A DNA stretch of 64,000 nucleotides from Rhizobium croatiense. GTDB taxonomy: Bacteria; Pseudomonadota; Alphaproteobacteria; Rhizobiales; Rhizobiaceae. Below are positions 28,090 through 37,233 of this stretch, piece by piece. The notes under the pieces are model-generated. The model was not told the origin of the DNA and ran no database searches. It worked only from the letters and a program-made list of their open reading frames with translations. Each line of letters starts with the position of its first letter. The first letter of the stretch is position 1. Both the position numbers and the translations under genes were made by a program. The DNA lies in assembly GCF_019793465.1 (NCBI RefSeq), contig NZ_JAILYJ010000004.1:298827-362826 (forward strand), written 5' to 3'.

Positions 28090-28962
28090 GTGACAGTTGC
28101 GTCGAAGACGGTTTCGGACGTCATACACTCGCATTTCGGGCTGTTGACGCGTGCTGAAAAGCAACTGGCCGAAAGCCTTCTCGACAATTATCCGGTTTCG
28201 GGCCTCGGCAGCATCACCACAATCGCCGAGAATGCGGGGGTCTCGACGCCGACCGTGGTGCGCATGGTGCAGAAGCTCGGCTTCAAGGGCTATCCGGACT
28301 TTCAGGCGCACCTGCATCTGGAGGTCGAGGCGACCATCTCCAACCCGATCGCCAAGCACGATCGCTGGGCGCAGAACGCACCGGGCACCCATATTCTCAA
28401 CCGTTTTGCCGATGCGATCATGGGCAATCTGCGCCAGACGCTGACTGACCTCGACACCGCGACCTTCGACAGCGTTGCTTCGCTGCTTTCCAATCGCAAG
28501 CGCGGCCTCTATTTCGTCGGCGGCCGCATCACCGGCGCGCTTGCCGAATATTTCTTCACCCATATGCAGGTGATCCGGCCGGCGACGACGCTGCTGTCAT
28601 CCAATTCCAGCAGTTGGCCGCAATATGTCCTCAACATGAATGCCGGCGACATTCTGATCATCTTCGACATCCGCCGCTACGAGCAGGAGATGGTGAGTCT
28701 CGCCACCGCCGCCCGCAAGCGCGGCGCCGAAATCGTCGTCTTCACCGATCAATGGGGTTCACCCGCCGCCAAACTTGCCCGCCACGCCTTCCGCGTCCGG
28801 ATCGAAGCGCCCTCGGCCTGGGATTCCTCCGTCGTCACTCTTTTCATCGTCGAGGCGCTGATCGAGGCCGTTCAGAACTCCACCTGGGACGAGACGAAGG
28901 AGCGCATGAAGACACTGGAAGGCCTGTTCGAGCAGACCAAGCTTTTCCGCAAACCGGGCTAG
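28090..28962 (+). CDS. MurR/RpiR family transcriptional regulator (HTH + SIS)
   Basis: 290 residues. The N-terminal HTH_6 domain (about 10-80) holds IAENAGVSTPTVVRMVQKLGFKGYPDFQ; residues about 120-260 form a SIS sugar-phosphate-type domain (RGLYFVGGRITGALAEYF). GTG 28090 has GGGAG seven bases upstream; a TTG at 28051 lacks one. Divergent from the amidohydrolase-permease-ligase-dehydrogenase genes, which it most likely controls, sensing a pathway intermediate through the SIS domain. Confidence 0.88.
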   Translation: MTVASKTVSDVIHSHFGLLTRAEKQLAESLLDNYPVSGLGSITTIAENAGVSTPTVVRMVQKLGFKGYPDFQAHLHLEVEATISNPIAKHDRWAQNAPGTHILNRFADAIMGNLRQTLTDLDTATFDSVASLLSNRKRGLYFVGGRITGALAEYFFTHMQVIRPATTLLSSNSSSWPQYVLNMNAGDILIIFDIRRYEQEMVSLATAARKRGAEIVVFTDQWGSPAAKLARHAFRVRIEAPSAWDSSVVTLFIVEALIEAVQNSTWDETKERMKTLEGLFEQTKLFRKPG

Positions 28963-29070
28963 GAGGACAAGACCAAAGGGAGGAAAAACAATGGCTGATT
29001 TTTACGGAAACAGATCGCGCTGTCGCAAATGATACATCTGTCACAAGCGCCTGCTATTCATGCAAAACCA

Positions 29071-29110
29071 CCGTCATGCAGCCGTCACACAAGCTTCATG
29101 TAAGCTCATT
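29071..29110 (+). promoter_or_regulatory. Tandem Pho boxes upstream of the AfuABC-like operon
   Basis: Four 7-base units at a strict 11-base period: CCGTCAT (29071), CCGTCAC (29082), GCTTCAT (29093), GCTCATT (29104), each separated by four bases. The first two differ from the PhoB consensus only at the second base. The array ends 41 bases before the binding-protein ATG at 29152. Confidence 0.75.
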
Positions 29111-29151
29111 AACAGCATCGCCAGACACTGAAAACCCGAAGGAGAACAACA

Positions 29152-30255
29152 GTGATCTCTAACATTTCTCGACTTCTGTCGCTTTCTACTGCGATGATCG
29201 TGGCTTCGACCGCGATTGCCGCTGCAGAACCGAGCGCAGAACTTATCGCCGCCGCCAAGAAGGAAGGCACGCTGACCACGATCGCTCTTCCGCACAGCTG
29301 GTGCGGCTATGGCGACGTCATTGCCGGCTTCAAAGCGAAGTATGGTATCGAAGTCAACGAGCTGAATCCGGATGCAAGCTCGGGCGACGAAATCGAAGCC
29401 ATCAAGGCCAACAAGGGCAATACCGGCCCACAGGCCCCCGATGTCATCGACGTCGGCCTCTCCTTCGGCCCGTCCGCCAAGAAGGACGGCCTGATCCAGC
29501 CTTACAAGGTTTCCACCTGGGATTCGATCCCGGACAGCGCCAAGGATGCTGAAGGCTACTGGTACGGCGACTATTACGGCGTTCTCTCGTTCCTCGTGAA
29601 CAAGGACCTCGTCAAGGAATCGCCGGCCGACTGGGCAGATCTGAAGAAGAGCGACTATGCAAACAGCGTCGCGCTGGCAGGTGATCCGCGCAGCGCCAAC
29701 CAGGCTGTCCAAGGCGTTTATGCCGCTGGTCTTTCCGCATCGGGCGGTGACGCCGCCAAGGCGGGCGAAGAAGGCCTGAAGTACTTCGCCGAGCTCAACA
29801 AGAACGGCAATTTCGTGCCTGTCGTCGGCAAGGCTGCGCCCTTCGCACAGGGCTCCACGCCGATCATCATCGCCTGGGACTACAACGCGATGTCCTGGGG
29901 TGAAAGCCTGAAGGGCAATCCTCCGTTCGAAGTCGTCGTTCCGAAGACGGGCGTCGTCGCCGGCGTTTACGTCCAGGCAATCTCCGCCTTCGCTCCGCAC
30001 CCGAATGCTGCCAAGCTCTGGATGGAATATCTCTATTCCGACGAAGGTCAGCTTGGCTGGCTGAAGGGCTATTGCCACCCGATCCGCTTCAACGATCTTG
30101 CCAAGAACAACAAGATCCCGAAGGAACTGCTCGACAAGCTGCCGCCGGCAGCAGCCTATGAAAAGGCCGTCTTCCCGACGCTCGAAGAGCAGGCCGCCGG
30201 CAAGGAAACCATCACCAAGAACTGGGATAGCGTCGTCGGCGCCAACGTTAAGTAA
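29152..30255 (+). CDS. ABC transporter periplasmic binding protein, AfuA/FbpA-like
   Basis: 367 residues; signal peptide cleaved near AIAA-AEPS. The fold is that of the iron/AfuA/polyamine cluster of binding proteins (ALPHSWCGYGDVIAGFKAKYGI, then DVIDVGLSFG). The classical twin tyrosines for ferric iron are not evident. AfuA-type proteins can bind sugar phosphates, and the tandem Pho boxes upstream make an organophosphate or phosphonate ligand more likely than iron. First gene of a four-gene operon. GTG 29152 (or nearby) follows GAAGGAGAAC. Confidence 0.85.
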   Translation: MISNISRLLSLSTAMIVASTAIAAAEPSAELIAAAKKEGTLTTIALPHSWCGYGDVIAGFKAKYGIEVNELNPDASSGDEIEAIKANKGNTGPQAPDVIDVGLSFGPSAKKDGLIQPYKVSTWDSIPDSAKDAEGYWYGDYYGVLSFLVNKDLVKESPADWADLKKSDYANSVALAGDPRSANQAVQGVYAAGLSASGGDAAKAGEEGLKYFAELNKNGNFVPVVGKAAPFAQGSTPIIIAWDYNAMSWGESLKGNPPFEVVVPKTGVVAGVYVQAISAFAPHPNAAKLWMEYLYSDEGQLGWLKGYCHPIRFNDLAKNNKIPKELLDKLPPAAAYEKAVFPTLEEQAAGKETITKNWDSVVGANVK

Positions 30256-30267
30256 ACTCCGATCCGG

Positions 30268-30293
30268 CCTCCCCGCCCTTAAAGGCGGGGAGG
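30268..30293 (+). terminator. Intra-operon hairpin between binding protein and permease
   Basis: Perfect 10-base stem CCTCCCCGCC / GGCGGGGAGG with loop CTTAAA, followed by TTTCCTC. It probably limits read-through or protects the 3' end of the binding-protein mRNA, raising its level relative to the permeases. Confidence 0.7.
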
Positions 30294-30326
30294 TTTCCTC
30301 ACTCCGATGCCCAGGATGAGCTTTTC

Positions 30327-31220
30327 ATGAGTACCGTTTCAACGCCGATGGTGAGCAGCGCCCCCTTGATCAACAAAGACCGCGTGATCGACTGGCTGGG
30401 CATTACACCCTTCATCATTTTCTCTCTGCTGTTCCTGATCATCCCCACGCTCTATCTCGTGGTGGGCGCATTCCTGACGCCCGAGGGCGATTTCACGCTG
30501 AAGAATATCGGCGATCTTTTTACTCCATCGATCATGAGCGCCTACTGGATCAGTATCAAGGTCTCGGTGGCGTCCGCTCTCGGCGGGGCAGTGATCGGCT
30601 TCTTCCTCGCCTGGGCCGTCGTGCTTGGCGGCCTGCCCGCCTCGGTGCGCTCGACGCTGCTGACCTTTTCCGGCGTCGCCTCGAATTTCGCCGGTGTGCC
30701 GCTCGCCTTCGCCTTCCTGGCAACGCTCGGCCGCACCGGCCTCGCGACGGTCTTCCTGCGGGAATGGTTCGGCTTCAATCTCTACGGCACCGGCTTCAAC
30801 CTGCTATCCTTCTTCGGTCTCACCATCACCTATATGTATTTCCAGATCCCGCTGATGGTGCTCATCCTGACGCCGGCACTCGACGGCATGAAGAAGGAAT
30901 GGCGCGAGGCCTCGCAGATCCTCGGCGCCACCAACCGCCAGTACTGGACGATGGTTGCCCTGCCGATCCTCTGGCCGAGCCTGCTCGGTACCACGCTCCT
31001 GCTCTTCGCCAACGCCTTCGGCGCCATCGCCACCGCCTTCGCGCTGACCGGCAGCTCGCTCAACATCGTGCCGATCCTGCTCTACGCGCAGATCCGCGGC
31101 GACGTTCTGCACAACGCCAATCTTGGTTACGCCATCGCGCTCGGTATGATCGTCATCACAGGCGTCTCCAACGTCCTTTACCTCATGCTGCGCATGCGCG
31201 CCGAGCGGTGGCAGAAATGA
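30327..31220 (+). CDS. ABC transporter permease, AfuB/PotB-like
   Basis: 297 residues with six or more membrane segments. The EAA loop is DGMKKEWREASQILGATNRQYW, which docks the ATPase. Together with the next permease it forms the transmembrane channel. Its stop overlaps the start of the next gene (ATGA). Confidence 0.9.
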   Translation: MSTVSTPMVSSAPLINKDRVIDWLGITPFIIFSLLFLIIPTLYLVVGAFLTPEGDFTLKNIGDLFTPSIMSAYWISIKVSVASALGGAVIGFFLAWAVVLGGLPASVRSTLLTFSGVASNFAGVPLAFAFLATLGRTGLATVFLREWFGFNLYGTGFNLLSFFGLTITYMYFQIPLMVLILTPALDGMKKEWREASQILGATNRQYWTMVALPILWPSLLGTTLLLFANAFGAIATAFALTGSSLNIVPILLYAQIRGDVLHNANLGYAIALGMIVITGVSNVLYLMLRMRAERWQK

Positions 31221-32005
31221 AAACACAACGCCTTGGAGCCTGGATCGCCATCATTCTCGGCGCGTCCTATTTCATCATTCCGCTGATCGGCACCATCGAG
31301 TTTTCGCTGCGCATGCGCCGCGGCGAATACAGCTTCGATGCCTACCAGTCGGTCTTCTCGGACGCCCAGTTCCGCGAAACCTTCGGCTACTCCATGCTGA
31401 TGGCGCTGCTGACCATCATCTTCGGCATGCTGCTCGTCGTGCCGACTGCCTATTGGGTGCGGCTGCGGCTGCCGCAGATGCGCCCGGTCGTCGAATTCAT
31501 CACGCTGCTGCCGCTGGTCATTCCCGCGATCGTCATCGTGTTCGGCTACCTCAGAATGTACAACTCGTCGTCCTACCTGCCCTTGACGGGTTCGACGACC
31601 GGCACGAACGCCCTGCTGGTCTTCTCCTATATCACTCTGTCGCTGCCCTACATGTACCGCGCCGTCGATACCGCCATGCGCGCCATCGACGTCCGCACGC
31701 TGACGGAGGCGGCCGAAAGCCTCGGCGCCCGCTGGACGACCATCATGTTCCGCTGCATCTTCCCTAATGTCATGAGCGGCGTGCTCTCCGGCGCCTTCAT
31801 CACGCTCGCGATCGTCATGGGCGAGTTCACCTTCGCCGCCCTGCTCAACCGCCCGGCCTTCGGGCCCTACCTGCAGCTCGTCGGCGCCAACAAGGCCTAT
31901 GAGCCTTCGGCGCTCGCCGTCATCGCCTTTTCGATCACCTGGCTCAGCATGGGCCTGCTCAATCTCGTTTCCCGTTTCGGCAAAGCCCGCCCGGCAAAGG
32001 CTTAA
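31217..32005 (+). CDS. ABC transporter permease, PotC-like
   Basis: 262 residues, six predicted membrane helices, EAA loop with TLTEAAESLGARWTTIMFRCI. Start ATG 31217 overlaps the stop of the preceding permease, so synthesis is coupled. Second half of the heterodimeric channel; in AfuB both halves are fused, here they are separate. Confidence 0.9.
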   Translation: MKTQRLGAWIAIILGASYFIIPLIGTIEFSLRMRRGEYSFDAYQSVFSDAQFRETFGYSMLMALLTIIFGMLLVVPTAYWVRLRLPQMRPVVEFITLLPLVIPAIVIVFGYLRMYNSSSYLPLTGSTTGTNALLVFSYITLSLPYMYRAVDTAMRAIDVRTLTEAAESLGARWTTIMFRCIFPNVMSGVLSGAFITLAIVMGEFTFAALLNRPAFGPYLQLVGANKAYEPSALAVIAFSITWLSMGLLNLVSRFGKARPAKA

Positions 32006-32017
32006 GGTAACTGGCTC

Positions 32018-33079
32018 ATGTCTTTTCTCACACTGAACAATCTCCAGAAATCCTTCGGTCCGGTCCAGGTCGTCAAGAATTTCAACATGAACATCGAGAA
32101 GGGCGAATTCATCTCCTTCCTCGGGCCGTCGGGCTGCGGCAAGACGACGGTGCTGCGCATGATCGCCGGCTTCGAAACCCCGACCGGCGGCACGCTGACC
32201 ATCAACGGCAAGGACCAGAGCGCGCTGAAGCCGAACCAGCGCAATATCGGCATGGTCTTTCAGGCCTATGCGCTGTTCCCCAACATGTCCGTACGCGACA
32301 ACGTCGCCTTCGGCCTCAAGGTCGCCGGCGCCCCGAAGCCTGAGATCGACGCCCGCGTCAAGGAAATGCTCGGCCTGATCAAGCTCGATCACCTGGCCGA
32401 CCGCTATCCCTACCAGCTGTCGGGCGGCCAGCAGCAGCGCGTAGCACTTGCCCGCGCGCTCGCCGTCAAGCCGCAGGTGCTGCTGCTCGACGAGCCGCTG
32501 TCGGCCCTCGACGCCAAGATCCGCGTTTCGCTACGCGAGGAAATCCGCCAGATCCAGCAGCAGCTCGGCATCACCACGGTTTTCGTCACCCATGATCAGG
32601 AAGAGGCGCTGTCGATCTCCGACCGTATCGTCGTCATGAATGCCGGCAAGGCCGACCAGATCGGCTCGCCATTCGAGATCTACAACAAGCCGGCCACGCG
32701 TTTCGTCGCCTCCTTCGTCGGCACGCTGAACCTCATCGAGGCCAAGGTCGTTGATCCTGACGCCAACCTCATCCAGATCGGCGACCAGAAGATCACGCTG
32801 AAGCAGTCGGTCGCGGCCCATAAGGCCGGCGAGACCATCTCGCTGGCGCTGCGCCCGGAAGCGGGCTCGCTCTCCGACACCGCCAGAAGCGATACGGCGC
32901 TGACCGGCCAGGTCGTCTCGGCCCACTTCCTCGGCTCGGTCATCCGCACCCGCATGAATGTCGGCGGCAACGTCATCTCCTTCGACATGTTCAACAGCCC
33001 CGGCGTCACTCCGCCGCAGGCCGGCGAAACCGTGACGCTGCGTTTCATGGCGGCTGATCTACTCGTCATCCGCGACTGA
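32018..33079 (+). CDS. ABC transporter ATPase, FbpC/AfuC/PotA-like
   Basis: 353 residues. Walker A GPSGCGKTT, Q-loop VFQAYALFPNM, signature LSGGQQQR, Walker B VLLLDEPLSALD, H-loop VTHDQEEAL, and a C-terminal TOBE-type domain (about 280-353). It starts 12 bases after the second permease and closes the operon ahead of the terminator at 33101. Confidence 0.92.
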   Translation: MSFLTLNNLQKSFGPVQVVKNFNMNIEKGEFISFLGPSGCGKTTVLRMIAGFETPTGGTLTINGKDQSALKPNQRNIGMVFQAYALFPNMSVRDNVAFGLKVAGAPKPEIDARVKEMLGLIKLDHLADRYPYQLSGGQQQRVALARALAVKPQVLLLDEPLSALDAKIRVSLREEIRQIQQQLGITTVFVTHDQEEALSISDRIVVMNAGKADQIGSPFEIYNKPATRFVASFVGTLNLIEAKVVDPDANLIQIGDQKITLKQSVAAHKAGETISLALRPEAGSLSDTARSDTALTGQVVSAHFLGSVIRTRMNVGGNVISFDMFNSPGVTPPQAGETVTLRFMAADLLVIRD

Positions 33080-33100
33080 TTTCGCGCACACCGTTCATGC

Positions 33101-33130
33101 AAAAGGGCGCCGCGAAAACGGCGCCCTTTT
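33101..33130. terminator. Bidirectional terminator between two convergent ABC operons
   Basis: AAAAGGGCGCCG / CGGCGCCCTTTT, perfect 12-base stem with loop CGAAAA. A-run and T-run serve both strands: the AfuABC-like operon (+) and the sugar operon (-). Confidence 0.9.
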
Positions 33131-33155
33131 ACATCGCTCGGAATGATGGGATCGT

Positions 33156-34157
33156 TCAGCGGATCGCCCGATCGTCCGCATCGAAGCGATGCACGCGCGC
33201 CTGATCCGGCGTCGCATAGACGATCTCGTCGGGCTTGTACTGGTGCTCGCCGAAGAGGCGCGCCGTCAGCAGGCCGTACTGATCGGATTCCAGATAGATG
33301 ATCGTGTCGGCGCCGAGATGCTCGACATGCACGACCTTCGCCGCCCAGCTCCCCTGCTCGCGCGACAGCGTCATATGCTCGGGACGCACGCCGATCGTCT
33401 TGGCGCTGTGGTCGCCGACCTTCTCCCCCGCGATGAAATTCATCTGCGGCGAACCGATGAAGCCGGCGACGAATACATTGGCCGGGCGATTGTAAAGCTC
33501 CATCGGCGAACCGATCTGCTCGATCGTGCCGGCATTCAGCACGACGATCTTGTCGGCCAGCGTCATCGCCTCGACCTGGTCATGGGTGACATAGATCATC
33601 GTCGCCTTCAGGCTACGGTGCAGCCGGGCGATTTCGAGGCGGGTCTGAACGCGCAGCGCCGCATCGAGGTTCGACAGCGGCTCGTCGAACAGGAAGAGTT
33701 CCGGTTCGCGCACGATGGCGCGGCCGATCGCGACGCGCTGGCGCTGACCGCCGGAGAGTTCGGCCGGACGCCGTGCCAGATAGGGCGCGAGCGACAGCAT
33801 GCCGGAAGCCTTGCCGACACGGCTGTCGATCTCGTTCTTGGGCGTGCCCGCCTGCTTGAGGCCGAGGCCCATATTGTCCTTGACCGTCAGATGCGGATAA
33901 AGCGCATAGGACTGGAACACCATGGCAATGCCGCGCTTGGCCGGCGGCGTCAGCGTCTCGTCGCGGCCATTGATGACGACGGCGCCCGAGGTGACATCCT
34001 CGAGGCCTGCAATGCTGCGCAAGAGCGTCGACTTCCCGCAGCCCGACGGCCCGACGAAGATGACGAATTCGCCGTCTTTGACTTCAAGGTCGATGCCCTT
34101 CAGCACTTCATGCGTGCCATAGGTCTTGCGGATGGATTTGAGTTGAAGCGATCCCAC
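33156..34157 (-). CDS. Sugar ABC transporter ATPase, UgpC/MsmK type
   Basis: 333 residues. Walker [10 protein letters not shown], signature LSGGQRQR, Walker [23 protein letters not shown], and a TOBE domain with GVRPEHM. UgpC-type ATPases energise CUT1 sugar importers. GTG 34157 is supported by AAGGAAAAATCA; the longer frame lacks such a site. Last gene of the operon that begins with the binding protein at 38493. Confidence 0.92.
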   Translation of the reverse strand: MGSLQLKSIRKTYGTHEVLKGIDLEVKDGEFVIFVGPSGCGKSTLLRSIAGLEDVTSGAVVINGRDETLTPPAKRGIAMVFQSYALYPHLTVKDNMGLGLKQAGTPKNEIDSRVGKASGMLSLAPYLARRPAELSGGQRQRVAIGRAIVREPELFLFDEPLSNLDAALRVQTRLEIARLHRSLKATMIYVTHDQVEAMTLADKIVVLNAGTIEQIGSPMELYNRPANVFVAGFIGSPQMNFIAGEKVGDHSAKTIGVRPEHMTLSREQGSWAAKVVHVEHLGADTIIYLESDQYGLLTARLFGEHQYKPDEIVYATPDQARVHRFDADDRAIR

Positions 34158-34167
34158 TGATTTTTCC

Positions 34168-35229
34168 TTACAATCTGACCGGCTGGCCGGTACGCACGCT
34201 CTCGTCGGCGGCAAGGCAGATGCGCAGCGACGCCACCGCATCCGCCATATGGCGGTCGAGGTTGAGATCCTCGCGGATCGCCCTCAGCATGAAGGCCTGT
34301 TCCAGGTCGCAGAGCGCCTGATGACCGGGCTCGCCCGTCATCCTCATATCCTGGTCGGGCCGGATGAATTTGCCGTCCGGGCCGGTCTCGGCCGTGTGTA
34401 GACGGATCACCGAGGTTTTGGTGTGCGTGTCGATATCGTCGGACTTGGCGTTCGGATCCATGACGATCGACACCGCCCCCTTCGGCGACATCACGTCCTT
34501 CACGAAGAAGGCGGTCTCCGAAATCATCGGCCCCCAGCCGGCCTCGTACCAGCCGACCGAACCGTCTTCGAAAAGCACCTGCAGGTGGCCATAATTATAC
34601 ATCCCGGCGACGATCTCATCGGAGAGCCGCAGTCCCATGCCGCGCACTTCGACCGCCCTGGCATCGGTGATCTGGCACATGACGTCGACATAATGCACGC
34701 CGCAATCGACGATCGGTGAGGTCGTCTGCATCAGCGACTTGTGCGTCGCCCAGGTCGGGCCGCTGGACTGCTGGTTGAGGTTCATGCGGAAGACGTAAGG
34801 CGGGCCAAGCTTGCGCGCTTCCTCGATCAGCTTCGTCCAGGACGGGTGATGCCGAAGGATATAGCCGATCACCAGCTTGCGCCCCGCCTTCTTCGCCGCC
34901 GCCACGACACGCTCGGCGTCGGCGACAGTGGTCGCCAGCGGCTTTTCGACGAAGACATGGCAGCCGGCCTCGAAGGCGGCGACGGCATAATCGGCATGGC
35001 TGTCGGAATAGGTGTTGATCGAGCAGAGGTCCGGCTTCAGCTCTGCCAGCGCCGTCATGAAATCGGGATGGATCGTATAGGCCTGCAGCTCGGGCTCCAG
35101 CTTCGGCGTCGAGCGGTTGACGAGACCGACGATCTCGAAGCCGGGATTGTTGTGATAGGCAAGCGCATGGCTGCGGCCCATATTGCCGAGACCGGCAACG
35201 AGAACGCGGATCGGTTTTTCCTGGCTCAC
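34168..35229 (-). CDS. Gfo/Idh/MocA family oxidoreductase
   Basis: 353 residues. Rossmann motif [13 protein letters not shown] near the N-terminus, the VEKPLATT catalytic-Lys segment and [10 protein letters not shown] further on. It is an NAD(P)-dependent sugar dehydrogenase or keto-sugar reductase. Its ATG overlaps the stop of the upstream permease (ATGA), so it is part of the sugar operon and probably acts on the imported sugar. Confidence 0.9.
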   Translation of the reverse strand: MSQEKPIRVLVAGLGNMGRSHALAYHNNPGFEIVGLVNRSTPKLEPELQAYTIHPDFMTALAELKPDLCSINTYSDSHADYAVAAFEAGCHVFVEKPLATTVADAERVVAAAKKAGRKLVIGYILRHHPSWTKLIEEARKLGPPYVFRMNLNQQSSGPTWATHKSLMQTTSPIVDCGVHYVDVMCQITDARAVEVRGMGLRLSDEIVAGMYNYGHLQVLFEDGSVGWYEAGWGPMISETAFFVKDVMSPKGAVSIVMDPNAKSDDIDTHTKTSVIRLHTAETGPDGKFIRPDQDMRMTGEPGHQALCDLEQAFMLRAIREDLNLDRHMADAVASLRICLAADESVRTGQPVRL

Positions 35230-36065
35230 TTGACGGCTCCCGAGGTGATGCCGCGGATCAGCTGCCGCGAGAAGATGACGTAGAGGACGAGGATCGGCAG
35301 GATCGCCAGCGACAGTGCCGCCAGCACCGCATTCCAGTTGGTGACGAACTGGCCGATGAAGATCTGCGAGCCGAGCGTGACCGTCTTCGTGGCCTCGGAG
35401 GGCGCCAGGATCAGCGGGAACCAGAGATCGTTCCAGATCGGGATCATCGTGAAGACCGCGACGGTCGCCATGGCCGGCCGCACCAGCGGCAGCACCAGAC
35501 GGAAGAAGATCGCGTATTCGGAAAGCCCGTCGATGCGCCCGGCATTCTTGAGATCATCGGAAACCGTGCGCATGAATTCCGACAGGATGAAGATCGCCAG
35601 CGGAATGCCCTGCGCGGTATAGACGAGGATCAGCGCCGTCAGCGTATTGACGAGGCCTGCCGCCACCATGCCCTGCAAGATCGCCACGGTGCCGAGACGG
35701 ATCGGGATCATGATGCCGATCGCCATGTAGAGACCGAGCAGCGCATTGCCGCGAAAACGATATTCCGACAGCGCAAAGGCGGCCATCGCGCCGAAGAGCA
35801 GCACGAGCAGGATCGAGATGATCGTCACGATGAAGCTGTTCTGGAAATATGTGGCGAAATCGCCCTGGCCGAGTACGGTCTGGTAGCCGACAAGGCTGAA
35901 GGTCGACGGTGTCGGGATCATCAGCGGCTCGCGGAAGATCGAGGCGCGATCCTTGAACGAGTTGACGATGGTCAGGAAGACAGGAAACAGCGCGACCAGC
36001 GTGTAGGCGGAGAGCGCCAGATGCACGAGGCCGGTGCGGATGGGAGATGTGCGTGCCGTGGACAT
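35226..36065 (-). CDS. Sugar ABC transporter permease, MalG-like (CUT1)
   Basis: 279 residues, six membrane segments; EAA loop KNAGRIDGLSEYAIFFRLVLPL is conserved. It pairs with the next-upstream permease. Overlaps the oxidoreductase start by four bases. Confidence 0.92.
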   Translation of the reverse strand: MSTARTSPIRTGLVHLALSAYTLVALFPVFLTIVNSFKDRASIFREPLMIPTPSTFSLVGYQTVLGQGDFATYFQNSFIVTIISILLVLLFGAMAAFALSEYRFRGNALLGLYMAIGIMIPIRLGTVAILQGMVAAGLVNTLTALILVYTAQGIPLAIFILSEFMRTVSDDLKNAGRIDGLSEYAIFFRLVLPLVRPAMATVAVFTMIPIWNDLWFPLILAPSEATKTVTLGSQIFIGQFVTNWNAVLAALSLAILPILVLYVIFSRQLIRGITSGAVK

Positions 36066-36074
36066 GCGCGCTCC

Positions 36075-37022
36075 TCAGAACTGGTAGCGACGCATGCGCC
36101 GCTGGATGACGAAGAGATAGAGCGAGACGCCGGCGAGGATGATGAGGAACATCACGGTAGCGATCGTCGCGCCCATCGAGCGGTCGCCAAGCTGCAGCTG
36201 GAAACCGAAGAAGGTGCGGTAGAGCAGCGTGCCGAGAATGTCGGTCGACATGTCAGGCCCGGCCAGCGCTCCCTGCACGGTGTAGATCAGGTCGAAGGCA
36301 TTGAAATTGCCGACGAAGGTCAGGATCGAGATGATGCCGATCGCCGGCAGGATGAGCGGCAGCTTGATCTTCCAGAATTGCGCCCAGCCGGTGATGCCGT
36401 CGCATTCGGCCGCCTCGATCACCTCTTCGGGAATGCTGAGCAGCGCGGCATAGATCAGCATCATCGGGATGCCGATATATTGCCAGTTGGAGATCAGCGA
36501 CACGGCGATCAGCGCCGATCCGGGCTTGCCGAGCCAGGGCGCGAACAGGAATTTCAAACCGATGAGATCGAGCATCCAGGGCGCCACCCCCCAGATCGGC
36601 GACAGGATCAGTTTCCAGATGAAGCCGACGATGACGAAGGAGAGCAGCGTCGGCAGGAATATCGCGGTGCGGTAAAAGGCCACTCCGCGCAGCTTCGGCA
36701 CCGAAAGCAGGGCAGCAAGCGCAATGCCAATCGGGTTCTGCACGCACATATGGATGGCGAAGAAGATCAGGTTGTTGACGAGCGCATTCCAGAAATCATG
36801 CGCCCAGCGCGGATCGCCGAACAGCACCTTGAAATTCGCGAGCCCGACGAAGGCCGGCTGACCGTCGACGGTATTGTAGAGCGAAAGCCTGAGCGTCTCT
36901 ATGAGCGGCAGCACCATGACGGCGGAATAGACGATCACCGCCGGCAGCATGAAGACGAAGATGTGCCAGCGCACCGGGCGCTTGATCGGGACGATATCGA
37001 TCGCCTTGTCGGTTTCGCTCAT
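36075..37022 (-). CDS. Sugar ABC transporter permease, MalF-like (CUT1)
   Basis: 315 residues with six membrane helices and the EAA loop EVIEAAECDGITGWAQFWKIKLPL. Separated from the following permease by 9 bases and from the binding-protein gene by a 211-base gap containing a RIME-like repeat. Confidence 0.92.
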   Translation of the reverse strand: MSETDKAIDIVPIKRPVRWHIFVFMLPAVIVYSAVMVLPLIETLRLSLYNTVDGQPAFVGLANFKVLFGDPRWAHDFWNALVNNLIFFAIHMCVQNPIGIALAALLSVPKLRGVAFYRTAIFLPTLLSFVIVGFIWKLILSPIWGVAPWMLDLIGLKFLFAPWLGKPGSALIAVSLISNWQYIGIPMMLIYAALLSIPEEVIEAAECDGITGWAQFWKIKLPLILPAIGIISILTFVGNFNAFDLIYTVQGALAGPDMSTDILGTLLYRTFFGFQLQLGDRSMGATIATVMFLIILAGVSLYLFVIQRRMRRYQF

Positions 37023-37075
37023 GGCTTTTGCCTGTTCTTGTCGAATGGCCGCGAGGCGCAGCTGAGATGGAAAAT

Positions 37076-37210
37076 TTGCTCCCGCCCTAACCCTCTATCC
37101 GCCTGGGAAGAGGGCACGCGCCCTGATGACATTGGGCTCTGGGAGGTCGCTGCGAGTCTCCTTCTCCCCGCGAGCGGGGAGAAGGTGGCCGGCAGGCCGG
37201 ATGAGGGGCT
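37076..37210. repeat. RIME-like palindromic element, copy 2, inside the sugar ABC operon
   Basis: Contains the hairpin CCTTCTCCCCGC / GCGGGGAGAAGG and GCCGGCAGGCCGGATGAGGGG, the inverted form of copy 1 at 23776. It lies between the binding-protein stop (37234) and the first permease start (37022). Confidence 0.8.
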
Positions 37211-37233
37211 GCAAACGCCGCCCCTCCGCATCA

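Noticed and set aside
29020..29044. CTGTCGC-AAAT-GATACAT-CTGTCAC as a further Pho box
   Set aside because: The two good units are 18 bases apart, out of the 11-base phase, unlike the array at 29071.
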